This document shows positions 44,701 to 54,900 of a stretch of 64,000 nucleotides of DNA, piece by piece (within the stretch, counting starts at the first letter, position 1; every line of letters starts with the position of its first letter). The DNA lies in the NCBI RefSeq assembly GCF_035046485.1, contig NC_085138.1, positions 7,873,409 through 7,937,408 of the forward strand, in the 5' to 3' direction. Below the pieces are notes generated by a model. The model was not told the origin of the DNA, ran no database searches, and worked only from the letters and a program-made list of their open reading frames with translations. A program made the position numbers and the translations under genes. Origin of the DNA: Aedes albopictus (Eukaryota > Arthropoda > Insecta > Diptera > Culicidae).

Positions 44701-46990
44701 CCCGTAGAATACTTAGTGATATTCCCTCAGGATCTTACGCAGAATCCTGAGAAAGATGCCACTAGAATCCTGTATGGGATCCCCCCAAAATTCTGAGAGG
44801 AATTTCGCCACAATTCTGAGAACGCTGAGTATGATTCTCCAGGAAGTCTGGGAGAAGTTCCTGAGAATGCTGAGAAAGTTTTCCTCAAAATTCCGAGTGG
44901 GATCCTAAAAGAGGGTCTTCCAAAATCCTTAGAGGAATCAACCCAGATCATCCAGAAATTTCTTAGAATCCTGAAAGGGATTTCACCCTTGGTAGGGAAC
45001 TCTGGCAGGGAATACCCCAAAATCGTGAAATGAATTCCCTTAGAATCCAGAGATTCCCTAGAATTCTGATAGGTATTCCCATATAATACTGCTGAGAAAA
45101 ATTCCTCCAGATTTTTTAAAGGGACTTTTCCATAATTCTGAGGATTCCTCTGAAATTCTGTGAAAGATTCCTTCAAAATGCTAAAAATTATCTTCCTGAC
45201 AGATCTTATCCCAGAAAAGAGAGAAAGATATTTCCATTAGGAATTTTATTAAGGATTTTTCTAGAATCCTGGGAGAGATAACTCCAGTTTTCTGAGATGG
45301 ATTCTCTCAGAATCTTTAGAGGAATTCTTCCAGAATTCTGGGATTTCCACAGATTCCCAAGATGGATTCTCCCTAAATCATGTGACGGATTGTCTCAGAA
45401 TCCTGTGATGGATTGCCTCAGAATCCGGAGAGAAGTTTTTCCTCGGGATTCTCACAGAATACTTAGACGGATATCCCCAGAACTCCCTAGCAGATCCAGT
45501 GAGGAATTCTCCTAGAATCATGAGAGAAATTCTTCTACAGTATTGAAAGACATCCCATTGGAATCCTGAAAGAGATTGTCCCAGACCCCTGAGAGGGATC
45601 CTAAGAGGAGATCTGCCACATTACTAGGAGAAATTTATTTAGAATCCTGAGAGGGATTTAAAAAAAAGTTTGGAACCCAGAGATGGACTGACCTAGAATC
45701 CTGAGAATGTGCTAGAACCCTGAAAGGGACTCTCTAGGTTATAAGGATTCCTCCAGAATCATGAGAAAGATTCACTTGGACTCATGGGAAGGATTTCCCA
45801 GAAAACCTGAGTTATAAAAGGTATGCCTCGATTTAGTGGACCCTAGATTATATAGACCCTCGATTTTATGTGCTTTGATATGTACATTTTACCTCGATTT
45901 TATGTACATTTTTAATGGTAAAATTTTACAGTGTATTCTGAAAAAAAAAATATTATTTTTGAATCGAAAGAAAAATCGAATGTAAAAAAATGATTCGGTC
46001 GATTTTGTTGGGCTTCAATATCAATTCAAAAAATCGATTAAACGGAACAAAAACATCGATGTTGCGAACATCGATTCAAAATTGTCCATCGCTGTTCTAA
46101 AACCATACAATATAGATCCAATGTCCAAAAATGGCGACCAGAATATACAAGATGGTGGTTATTTTAAGGATTTTCAGGTTTTAAAGCCATGCAATGTGGG
46201 TATATTTGGCATGGAGACCAAAATATCTAAGACACAGCCCAAAAAACCCAGATTACAGCAGTTTTTAGGAGTTTTGGGCTTTGAAACCATTCAGTATTAT
46301 ACTATAGGGATTATTTGGTTTGATGTGTTGTGTTACCATAACCATAATATCCATAATCATAATATCCAAGATGGCAACCCAAAATTAAAGATGGCGGCTG
46401 TTCCAAGGATTTTTATGCTCCAAAACCAGGGATAATTTGGTATGGGGAAAACGTATAGTCGAAAAATGGTGATCAGAGTATCCAAGATGGCGATCAAAAT
46501 ATCCAGATTGGTGGCTGTTTTGAGGAATTTAAGGCTCGAATATCGTGTAATATGGGTGCGCATTAATGTTTCGATTTTGTCATTGTCTTTGCGCAACAGA
46601 CCTTAATTTTTGATTAATTTTCTTACATTTGAAGATAACTCTCCCTACTGTTCTTTAAGATGAATATAGCTCAAAATTCAAGATAGCGGTGCACAATAAT
46701 ATTACGAATCAACCTATACTCCTCCCATTGAATTCTAACGGATAACTTCCTGTTCCCCCTTGCAGTTCCCGCTCCATCGAGACTGCTGCAACGGTGTATC
46801 GTTCCACCCCACCAGACCGGTCGTGGCCACATCGAGCGGCCAGTTCCATCCAACCACGAACGGAGCCGATTACTCCCACGACTGCAACGACGAAGTCGTC
46901 CCACAACCAGCAGAGGACACCCCCGACCGAAAGACACCGGAAAATTCCCTCACCCTCTGGTGGATCGGCAAGGCCATTTCGGAAGAATGA
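31474..46990 (+). CDS. WRAP53: WRAP53/TCAB1-like WD40 protein (2 coding exons, 510 aa)
   Basis: Family members bind the CAB box of scaRNAs (and telomerase RNA in vertebrates) and deliver them to Cajal bodies. Exon 1 is 31474-32781 (436 codons) and exon 2 is 46766-46990 (74 codons plus TGA), both phase 0, with donor GTAAGA and acceptor ccccttgcag. Residues 1-125 are acidic and low-complexity. The WD40 propeller begins at about 150 (RGCLWSPDGSCVLTATNNDG) and includes FASGGRKDNKLILWDIRN and WLATGNVDGVVRVWNLRE. Exon 2 (DCCNGVSFHPTRPVVATSSG) completes the last blade, as in the human protein. Length is near the family norm (human about 548). The intron is 13,984 bp of repeats. ATG at 31474 is chosen as the first in-frame ATG; an out-of-frame ATG lies 7 bases upstream. 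Confidence 0.93.
32782..33540. other. WRAP53 intron start with a duplicated palindrome
   Basis: The palindrome-containing phrase ctctgaagtcaaggcatga occurs at about 32956 and again at about 33270; at the second site CTGAAGTC and GACTTCAG form a perfect 8-bp stem with loop aaggcat. Otherwise unassigned. Confidence 0.5.
33560..33860 (+). repeat. Dispersed retroelement 3' fragment
   Basis: GC-richer tract ending cgacttgcttaatgctaatt followed by a ttctgttat-type tail. CGACTTGCTTAATGCTAAT also occurs at 37600-37618, and its upstream part resembles 1528-1600. Probably the 3' end of a LINE or SINE; family unknown. Confidence 0.5.
33861..34454. other. Intronic, small GC-rich hairpin
   Basis: Mostly unassigned. 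At 34401-34424 TGGGCCGC and GCGGCCCA form an 8-bp GC-rich stem around acggctcc. Confidence 0.45.
34455..35375. mobile_element. Long-TIR DNA element, 921 bp, TA-flanked
   Basis: Ends CAGGGGATAGACAAAATGAT and its complement, each bordered by TA (34453-34454, 35376-35377). The inverted repeats extend about 340 bases per side, so the element is almost one hairpin with a central AT-rich loop. No transposase frame. TA target and end suggest Tc1/mariner-type mobilisation (inference). Confidence 0.88.
35376..37480. other. WRAP53 intron, unassigned
   Basis: No gene seen. A short palindrome (gctccacgtaatatacc / gatatattacgcggaac) lies at about 37190-37232. Some tracts (35780-36300) are less AT-rich but without a convincing frame. 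Confidence 0.4.
37481..37625 (+). repeat. Dispersed retroelement 3' fragment
   Basis: Shares CGACTTGCTTAATGCTAAT (37600-37618) with the fragment at 33560-33860. Confidence 0.4.
37816..38790 (-). pseudogene. Ty1/copia reverse transcriptase remnant, reverse orientation
   Basis: From the minus strand, 38790-38545 gives an N-terminal RT-region tract (HQAEPKTFEEAVPGTENKKW). 38277-38008 gives EEIYMKQPPDFRNSN, VYRLRKNLYGLKQATRVWN and STADPCLYV, classic copia RT. 38010-37930 continues with the catalytic YVDD. Frames are shifted between segments, and integrase, gag and LTRs are absent. Non-functional fragment. Confidence 0.87.
38791..39685. other. WRAP53 intron, unassigned
   Basis: AT-rich, with repeated catgaat/attcatgat words at 38862-38995; no clear element ends. 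Confidence 0.4.
39688..39901. repeat. 107-bp tandem duplication
   Basis: Two nearly identical 107-base units (for example aatcataaaagtaattctta at 39709 and 39816). The first eight bases differ slightly between units. Confidence 0.88.
39905..40310. mobile_element. DNA element fragment with AAAAGTTTGGGGTCACCCC ends
   Basis: AAAAGTTTGGGGTCACCCC occurs at about 39918 and 40282 in the same orientation; TATACACTCCCGTTCAAAAG at the left looks like a Tc1/mariner-type end. The same-sense arrangement suggests a rearranged or truncated copy. Confidence 0.5.
40324..40450. mobile_element. Half copy of the ctacttgggc palindromic MITE
   Basis: gctacttgggcggtggcttc ... gtgtacaaaatttcaagtc matches one arm of 17741-18745; it abuts the truncated 5' end of the Ty3/gypsy element. 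Confidence 0.5.
40729..42360 (+). pseudogene. Ty3/gypsy RT-RNase H open frame
   Basis: 543 codons open without a stop. The first residues continue the protease C-terminal region in a shifted frame, so this is not an independent gene. Ends ...PLEQWNALTPH; the integrase frame overlaps it by only about 8 bases. Confidence 0.88.
42350..43753 (+). pseudogene. Ty3/gypsy integrase open frame
   Basis: Open from just after the in-frame TGA at 42347 to the stop at 43751-43753; the first ATG (42560) is internal to the zinc-finger leader, so translation must come from upstream frameshifting, or the frame is broken by an indel. The C-terminus is basic (ARRSPIRTRSHTRASKTN). Confidence 0.88.
44067..44262 (+). 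repeat. Probable 3' LTR of the Ty3/gypsy element
   Basis: Begins TGTTATGTTCGACC right after a purine tract (aaaggggaaagaac), ends ...gatcagaACA, and contains AATAAA at about 44176. About 196 bp. No 5' partner in the window, so the end is a prediction. Confidence 0.6.
44265..45810. repeat. Degenerate 24-bp satellite, block 5 (reverse sense)
   Basis: Same family, read mainly as its complement (gagaggaattcctccagaatcc words spaced about 23-25 bases). Begins within a few bases of the retrotransposon LTR end. Confidence 0.8.
45840..46680. repeat. Dispersed repeat with caagatggcg motifs
   Basis: Repeated words atatccaagatggc(a/g)a(c/t)c and aaaatatccaga across 46130-46520; similar gccatcttg words (complement) occur at 59300-59480 in the verprolin intron. 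Family unknown. Confidence 0.55.
46766..46990 (+). CDS. WRAP53: WRAP53 exon 2 (terminal)
   Basis: Acceptor ttcccccttgcag ends at 46765; the exon reads FPLHRDCCNGVSFHPTRPVV to ...LWWIGKAISEE and TGA. The LWW motif near the C-terminus matches the end of the propeller in this family. The frame is continuous with exon 1. Confidence 0.92.
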   Translation, partial: FPLHRDCCNGVSFHPTRPVVATSSGQFHPTTNGADYSHDCNDEVVPQPAEDTPDRKTPENSLTLWWIGKAISEE

Positions 46991-47147
46991 CAGCCCAGTT
47001 CGGAAACCGAGCAACGCACTTAATCATGGTTGTTTTTTTTTAGTCCACGGTTTTCTTTTCTCATTTTTCGCCTTCGCAATGGATTAAAATCATCTCCAGT
47101 TAATAGTAAGAAGGATTAAATATGTATAATATGTACAAAAAATAACA

Positions 47148-47162
47148 ATAAAATTAATAAAG
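47148..47162 (+). terminator. WRAP53 poly(A) signals
   Basis: Two AATAAA hexamers at 47148-47153 and 47157-47162, about 160-170 bases after the WRAP53 stop. The following sequence is T-rich. Confidence 0.65.
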
Positions 47163-48030
47163 AATGATTATTTCTTCAATCGTAACGGTGTGTGTTCGTT
47201 CATACTTGCGGGTTCTCACCCAAGTTGGTTATTTTTGCATTCATATTCGTTTGTTTGTTAATTACAGTTTTTTTTTTTGCGTTTAGCTTTAAATGGTTTT
47301 ATTATTATCTTTGTGTGTCGTACTGTTCCAGTAAGATACCATGCAACGATGAAACAGCAACTTTATATACGTTTCTCTATACTGAATTTGTGGTTGTGTT
47401 TGTATTTCCCTCTGGATGTGTATGTTTTTTATGTTGCTTTCTTACGAAGAAAGAATTTGGAGCGCTCTATAAAGGTAACCTGCGAACGAACGAGTCCCTA
47501 ATCAAAGAATTACATATGTACAATTTTGATTGCTTCTAAGTAGGTTGGTGCTCTACTGTAAATATGCTGTGTGGTGTAGCTTTTCGGTTGTCTGGGTGCG
47601 TATTTGTGAAAACGAAAATTTCCTAATGATCCAATGATTGTTTCTCTGCTTTTGATGGGGGCCGGCTATGTAATTCTGTTCTATTTTTTTTAACGTATAG
47701 ACTTTGATATGATTTCGTAGCATTCTGTTGTTTAAATAGATTGTTACACTTTTCTATTGCATTACTGTATACTGTTTGGCTCCTGTTTCAACAATAACGT
47801 CCATCAACAACCAACAACAACAACCAATTGACTAAAATACCACGGGATGCACATCGGGCGCTGCTGGTGTAATTGTGTGATTTGCACGATTTGTAGCTTT
47901 GAACCGCACTCTACAGTACTAGATGGGGGGGACTGTACTGAAAATGGATGATTGTAAAAGCACGGTGATTATTGATTCCTAGATTAAAAGGGACGTCATA
48001 AGTACGACCGATAAAAACTGCAAAACTATG
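47163..48030. other. Interval between convergent genes; possible verprolin 3' UTR
   Basis: Non-repetitive compared with its surroundings, T-rich on the plus strand. On the minus strand it offers an AATAAA (TTTATT at about 47294 on plus) and a candidate acceptor ccattttcag near 47930-47945. Could be a spliced terminal 3' UTR exon of verprolin; inference. Confidence 0.35.
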
Positions 48031-48350
48031 TTTTCAAATCTTTAGGAATTCTCTAGGAATATCCCTAGAAGTTCTTCCAAGAATGCTTATCCCGGAAATG
48101 GATACGAATAGTATTCATCTGTATTCATTAATCCTCCAACAGTTGCTTTAAGACGAAATTATTCCAAAAAATCTCTGCATTGTTTAAAAGGATATCATAA
48201 GATTTATCTCACGCAATTTTCTAAAAATTTGGTCTCAGAATACTTTAAGAGATTTCCAGTACGTGTCTCATGAATTCCCCTTAGAAGCCAAGCCCAAGAA
48301 TTGTTTTCTGAAAAAACAGCTGAAAATCCCCTAGTTGTTAACTAAGGTAC
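48030..48350. repeat. Diverged 24-bp satellite, block 6
   Basis: Weak match to the family (ggaattctctaggaatatccc, gaattccccttagaagcc). Confidence 0.45.
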
Positions 48351-48422
48351 TCCAGGAAAGTCATCATTTTTTTAAATATTTTAAAATGATTAAATATAGG
48401 ATTAGAAGTATTTTTCAAACTA

Positions 48423-51136
48423 CCCAACTAGCGTTTATTGTAAATGTAAACGTCAACAACGCGTCTTCAATACGGCTCGATGCTGAGTTACTGTGTTGTA
48501 CCGTGACCGGCCCTAATTCTGCGCAGTCCCTAATTCGGCGCACTTTCGCGAATATACCACAAAATCACGGACACTAGTTCAATATTAGCTTCAAATATAT
48601 TTTTTGAATATTGTTTCAATAGTAATGAAAAAGTTTGTAAAGAAAATTTTTTCAAATAAACGACCATTATTTTGTAAAAAAAATAGAATGATGTTGCAAG
48701 TACTGGAAATTGCCTGAAATCTGTGTCCGTTTGCGAAGCTGCTAAAAAGTTGCCTCATGAGCTGAAGCATTTTGCGACATAAATAATGAAGAGAATGTCT
48801 GTTTTTCCATGCGCATCCTGTACTTCTGTCTTCGAGGAATCAGAATCGGCAAATAACAATTGAGTTTTCTTCTTCCTTTCTTAATCTTCTTGTTCTTCTT
48901 AGGTGCGCAGAATTAGGAACCGGTATTAAATAGTGGTCCTAATTCTGCGCGGATATTTCAACACTAAGTTTTGAACATATAATTAATAAACAAACATCAT
49001 GTAAATGCCACCATAGTTTGTTATAACTACGATATTCTGTTTCTAGCAATCCGGTGAATGTAAATACGTTTTAACAAGTTAGTTTAGAAACTTGAAGGAC
49101 TAATTTACGCTTCTTGAATTTTTGATCCGATAGTTCGAGTGGTTAGTCCCACTTGTTTTAAACATTTGCTATCAACCTCGGCGGAAAATTTATGTATTCA
49201 TGTAAACATTCGTCAAATGCGACATATAATGTGAGTTTATATGGAATTTTCTTAAACAGAGGAAACCCTGGAGTTTGATAAGAAAGAAGTCTCAGTTTGT
49301 AAACAAAGATTGTGCCACCTTGTCATGGCGAAAAAGTTTATATTGCCTTTATAGAAGCACTTTAAAGTAAATTTTACTAAAATTTAATGAGTGTACATAT
49401 TATGCGTATAACTGAAAAGCTTTATATAGTAGTATTCGTTAATGCTACCAAATACTTTTGTGTATCATGATGAAAATTCACTTTGCTTAGTAATAAAAGT
49501 GGGTAGTATCAATGTTGGGTACATGCAAGGTTCCAATATGGTCGTAATGTCGTATAAAAGTTGAAAATGAAGAATTTGGTTGAATTTGATCTATGAATCA
49601 TATTCTCATTACAATGTGTTATCTTTTTAGAGTTTTTCCCATGTGCGCAGAATTAGGAACATTAGTGCGCAGAATAAGGAACATTTCAAAAAAGGGTGCG
49701 CAGAATTAGGAACAAAGACACACTTTACAATTTCCATGATTTTACATAAAAATTGGGTGTTTTGTATAAGAATTATATTTTTCCCTTGTTTACAAAGCTA
49801 ATAACTATGCGCGGTCAAAAATTCAGCCAAATCGGTTCGATTTGGAATTTATGACAGCTGATTGAAATTGAGAAAGTCTTAGGTGCGCAGAATATGGGCC
49901 CTCCACGGTATATATGGACGGAAGCTTCTATGCAAGCCCTATACCAATGAATCTGGCGAACTTAATCCACTTGTAAAAGTTGTGCGATCAGCTTCTATGC
50001 CACCTAGCCATAGCTCTTTTCTCGGCTCCTATGTAACCACTAACGGAATAACCTCTTGAGAAGGCGCTTTTTCAGCCTTTTCACAGTTGTTAAATAATAG
50101 TTATACTGCATCCCCAAATTAATCGATTAAATATAATTAGGTTATGGATACCGTGACGCAATACTTGTGGAACTGGAATTAATGCTTTTAAAATTGAATT
50201 TTTAAAGCACTTGCCGCTACTTGGAATCGAACTCCCGATCTCCGTATCCACTGGTTCCGATGATGTCCTCGCTGCCACACTGCTATATATAAATAGCCCG
50301 TTTTGTTTTACTCCAGACAAGGCTTCATAATTGTGCCACAAGAAACTTTACCCAACTTCATCTTGCTGCAAAAGCTTGTGAAACGTCAAACCCCATGTTT
50401 ACATTGAAGAAGCTGTGTGGTTGCGCCAACAGGTTTTCCGTCACAGCTTCTAGCTGAAAGAGTGTTCTTTAAACAACTACTAAGCGCTGCTGTTTTGTGT
50501 ATTTGGCAACATTACAAAATGTACTGTATAAAAGCAGCTGTTTTGTTGGCTGAGACACTTACTCGATTTGTACATCTTCCGGCTAATCTTCCGGAGTTGG
50601 ATTAAAGTGCAAAAGCAACCGAAATAATGTCACAGCACAGAGATAGATAGCTGTTAAGTATTTGTGCAGTAGCTATATATCGCGCTCGAAGTTTGTTTTG
50701 ACAATAATGTTTACATCCGACAAGCCGTGTTGGTATTCCAACAGTTTCTTTATTACAGCTTCTAGCTGTAATGATATCGCATAACGGCCTTCAAAGCGCT
50801 TCTGGTTTGTGCATTTGTCAGTATTAGGAATTGTGCTGTATAAGTAGCAGCTGTTTTGTTAGTGGAGGCTCCTATTCGATTTGTTCAAGTTTTCACATCT
50901 TCCGGGAAATCTCCCGGAGTTGGAACAGAGTGCAGTAAAGGCAACCCCTGTGACAAGTGATTGATTTTTGAAAACCGAGTTTGGTAGCTGTATGGTGCTT
51001 GTTTTGCAGTCGTGCATTAGCTTATGGTTTATATTTGACTAGCTTCCCTTTTATTCAGCTTTGACTGCTTCAATTCGATGGTTACACAACAGAAAGCAAA
51101 TGACTGAAGCTTATACCGCTGAAAATGTTAGTTGGG
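48423..51136. mobile_element. TA-flanked element with tRNA-like core, copy 2 (interrupted)
   Basis: Same ends (CCCAACTAGCGTTT, AAATGTTAGTTGGG), TA flanks (48421-48422, 51137-51138) and order as 16320-17639. The copy is split by the element at 48501-49908. tRNA-like core at about 50213-50283, minus strand. Confidence 0.83.
48501..49908. mobile_element. TA-flanked element with repeated GTGCGCAGAATTAGGAAC motifs
   Basis: Ends CCGTGACCGGCCCTAATTCT and the inverted ...agaatatgggccctccacgg, flanked by TA (48499-48500, 49909-49910); the host element resumes exactly after it. The 18-base word or near versions occur in several places in both orientations (about 48520-48542, 48902-48920, 48936-48953, 49644-49713). 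1,408 bp, non-coding. Confidence 0.82.
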
Positions 51137-51240
51137 TAAGCCTAGTGATCAAGGCTATGGATCGCCAATACGGAAACGGCGGGAAAATGTTCTCGACTCC
51201 CTGGGCATACTGTATTATTATGCTTGCCTCACAATATACA

Positions 51241-51370
51241 AATTCATGCCATGGCAGGCAAAGAAAGCTCTTCAATTAATAACTGTGGAAGTGCTCAAAG
51301 AACACTAAGTTGAAGAGACACAGGCCAAGTTCCAGTGGGAACGTAGGGCCATACAGAAGAAGAAGAAGTA
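51241..51370 (+). mobile_element. SINE 3' fragment (Feilai-like)
   Basis: ttaataactgtggaagtgctc and gaacactaag as in 20924-21202, ending in agaagaagaagaag; head missing. Confidence 0.7.
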
Positions 51371-51541
51371 GTTCTCCAGATACCCCTAAAATGTTGGAAA
51401 TTCAATCTAGTCATAGTCAACTCACCTGAGCAGCAATCCCTTAACTTGCGGGATCCACCGTGTCCACCGTACTCGCAAGAATTCCATCCCCACGTGCAGC
51501 GGCCACCCTAGGTGATCCACACCCGGTGGCGATTAATAATT

Positions 51542-51931
51542 CTAGTGTGGGTGCGGCTGCTGTTGTTGATTTTGTCGTACCTCGCTCGGATAGACTTTGG
51601 ACACATTGAGAAACGGTGGCGGGGCGGGAAACTCGGTCACCTTGCGGAAGTAGAACGAGTAGTTGGCCTCCAGGTCGATCTCCCTCAGGGGCGGTGGCAT
51701 CTTCCGTCGTTCGGGCGCGGCTCCACTCGCAGCTAGGGTCGTTTCCTTTCGTTTCAGGTTTGAGCTTTGCTGACTATCGCTAATGATACTGCTGGGGCTG
51801 TTGGCGTTGGAGAGAGACTGCGGCTGCTGTTGGGACAATAGTTGCTGCTGCCGGATGGAGGAAATTCGCTGAGGAGGCTGCGGCGGTGCTTCGCCAATGC
51901 TGGTCGCACTACTACTGCTGGTGTTGAGTTG
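51542..51931 (-). CDS. Vrp1: Verprolin terminal coding exon with WASP-binding peptide
   Basis: Acceptor cccatccacag, then QLNTSSSSATSIGEAPPQPP, Gln-rich stretch, and the C-terminal WASP-binding segment, ending QQQQPHPH and TAG at 51542-51544. A consensus CAG|GTGAGT donor lies about 115 bases after the stop, hinting at a spliced 3' UTR. Confidence 0.9.
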   Translation of the reverse strand, partial: QLNTSSSSATSIGEAPPQPPQRISSIRQQQLLSQQQPQSLSNANSPSSIISDSQQSSNLKRKETTLAASGAAPERRKMPPPLREIDLEANYSFYFRKVTEFPAPPPFLNVSKVYPSEVRQNQQQQPHPH

Positions 51932-54900
51932 CTGTGGATGGGACGAAAAGAATGGACAAGATTCGTCAGACTCGGCTCGGAATGCAAGGTGTATCTTATC
52001 TGGAAGTAAGCTCCCAGATTGATAAGATAGTGTGTGAATAGGAAGCTTGCAAAATATTGCAGCATTATTCCACGTCAAATCGAAAATATTTCAGCACCAC
52101 AAGTCCAACACAGGCAAAGGATTATCCAAGTTTACAGAGACAGAAGGCAATCTTTTCTGCAGGAACATGTGGTGAAAATGATCCATTTTTTTAAGTTTTC
52201 ATCTGCAATATTGACCTTTTAGTGGGCGTATTCCGGAGCACAATTTCTTCACAGAAAAATAATAGCTATTCTTGTTGATGAGCAATGGAATAAAATATCC
52301 TCTTATAGAAGGACCTTTGCGCCAAAATTCGCCGTTCTGATTATTAATCGTCCAGATTTTTCCAGAGGTTATTAGAAATTTCATTAAAAAGCACAGAAAT
52401 TTTATTAAAGAATTAGGTCAGAAGTAAATCAATGATTTCCTCTAAACAGTCCTACAATCTGTAATGTTTGAAAGTCATTAAGTGCGAACAATTAGAAGTG
52501 GGAGCTGCAACTTTGTCTTTTGATTAGGTAATTTGATTATTATTACCGTTAGCTGGTGTAACATTGATCAACTTAACCCTCGTAATCTAATGTTCAAACA
52601 GATAATTTTCATTGCATCTGTTTGTTTTCATGGATGGTATTTTGTAATCTATTATTGTTTAGCTACAGAATGCTATGAAATTCATCCAAATTGAGTTTCA
52701 TAAACTTATAAATAAAACGATTTTTGCTTAACTGTGTTTCGTATCGTTATCGGATACATTACCAAACATTCATGCTTGGTATGAACACTAGATACAATGT
52801 CAGGTTTTAAATCAATGTATTAACTGAATATGATATCCCAGAATCAAATTTTATTAGCTAAATTTTTATGCAAATCACCATTTTCTTTTCAATAAACTAT
52901 TTATTAGAAGTAGTACTAAAATACCTGATAAATTGCATACATTTTGACGTTGATCTCGTTTTAGAGAATTTCAATCCTAAAATAACTCAAAAAGTACATA
53001 ACTTGTAAGAATTTGGACAACATATTCGAAATCAGCGACCCCGAATTTAGTAAGTAAAGCCTGTATCCGCAATAATCGGGACACAAAAATACGGCAGCAA
53101 CTCTGTACTGAGTCAATAAAAATTGGCCAAAAAATTACTGAGAACTCTTCGATGTATGTTTATTATTTGTGCAAAATTTCATTAGAATCGATGCATTACT
53201 TTTGACTGTGGATGAGAAACAAACAGACGATGTTTTTAAGATTTTGTACAATCATCACCAATTTTCATTCGCATACTAGATGGTTCTTTTCCGCTTCAAT
53301 TCAAAGTTCTGTGAGGATAATTATGAAACTTCGTGAGCAGTTTTGATACTTATAGAGACACTTTCTTGCAAAATTTCATCAACTTTTATCAATTGGATTG
53401 AAAGTTACTGGTGTTGATAGGGAATAGTGTTAGTGAAAATGTTTCATGTTTTTTATGTGCGATGTTTGCCCATTCATAACTTTTGAATATGTCTGTCAAT
53501 TTTCATGAAATTTTCACAGAAGGCAGTTGATTATGTGTATATTATGCCTGCAAAATTTGATGATTATTGGTGTAGTACTTTCAACAATACAATCGAAACA
53601 ATAAGGGGTGCTCACTAATTGTTGTCTGAAGGGCTAAAATCACGGTCAGCCCCAATATATGTTTCGACTATAAAATTGTTGATAGTGCATCGATTTTTTT
53701 GAAATTTTGCCTATGTAAGTAAAGTAGATTGAGAGGTTTGTGTTCAAAATTCCAGTCATTTTCTTAATCAAATTCAAAAGTTACAGCGCTGATAAGCTAA
53801 ACCAGGGGCTGTACAAAATTCAATTGCTCGCGTTCTACTGTTTCATTGCTACAACAAAAGGTACTTCTCCGATTCACATGAAATTTTGCAGGTGAAATGA
53901 ACACATCTTAAGATATTATCAAGCAAAATTTGAGCAATTTTAATGCATCTATTGCAGAGGTACAGCCATAATTCTGTGTCCCGATTATTGCGGATACAGG
54001 CTTTAAGGGTATTTTTAACACAAACTATTATTGATCACTGACATGATCTAATGTTACTCCAAATCAACAAAATCAAAAATTAGATTAAAAAGCCTTTTTA
54101 AACATGTTTTACAATACTTTTTCAAGTGGCTTAACACATAGGGTGGGGCGGGGCAAGATGGGTCACCTAAGGATGGATCACCATAACTTTGTAAATACAA
54201 ATCGTATTGGTTTGTATTTGTCCGCTACTCTTTAATACACTAGTTAGCTATGCTAAAAGTCGATAAAAAGTTAATTAAATACAAAATATGATGTTAAACA
54301 AGTAGTTTCAAAAAGTGATCGATTTTGCGAAGGTGAAAAAAAGGCGAGGCAAGATGGGTCACCTTTTAAGAAATTCACGTTTTCTCAACGAAAAACGTCA
54401 AAATATAAGATTTGTTCCACATTCATATGGTCGGCGTTCAGTCAGAGTGGACTACGCGATTTTTTGGGCAGGTAAAGATAAGCTGAGGAGTTCGTTCAAA
54501 CTGAACTTTTCGACGTGATTTAGATGCACATGTGTCATTACATAAAGGAATAATAGTATTTCTGAAAATAATGCCAGGGATTTGATATTTCAAGCGCTTG
54601 CATGACGTTTTCTCGAAATCATTGAAAAACAGATGGTCCGGTCTGACTTAACGCCGATCATATATGCTCCATATCCATACTGAGTAAACAAGAGCTACTA
54701 GTAAACATTTTATAAATTTATTTAGAATATAAAAAACTTTACGATTTAAGTGGTCCTAAGGCGACTTGAAAATCGATGTTTTCACTAAAAAATTATCAGA
54801 TTTTTTGTTATAATTTTGAGCGTTCATTTCGCTAGATTGAAGTCATTTATGAGATAGTCTTGTAATAAAAAATAAATAACTTTTGAATGCTCCAAAAATA

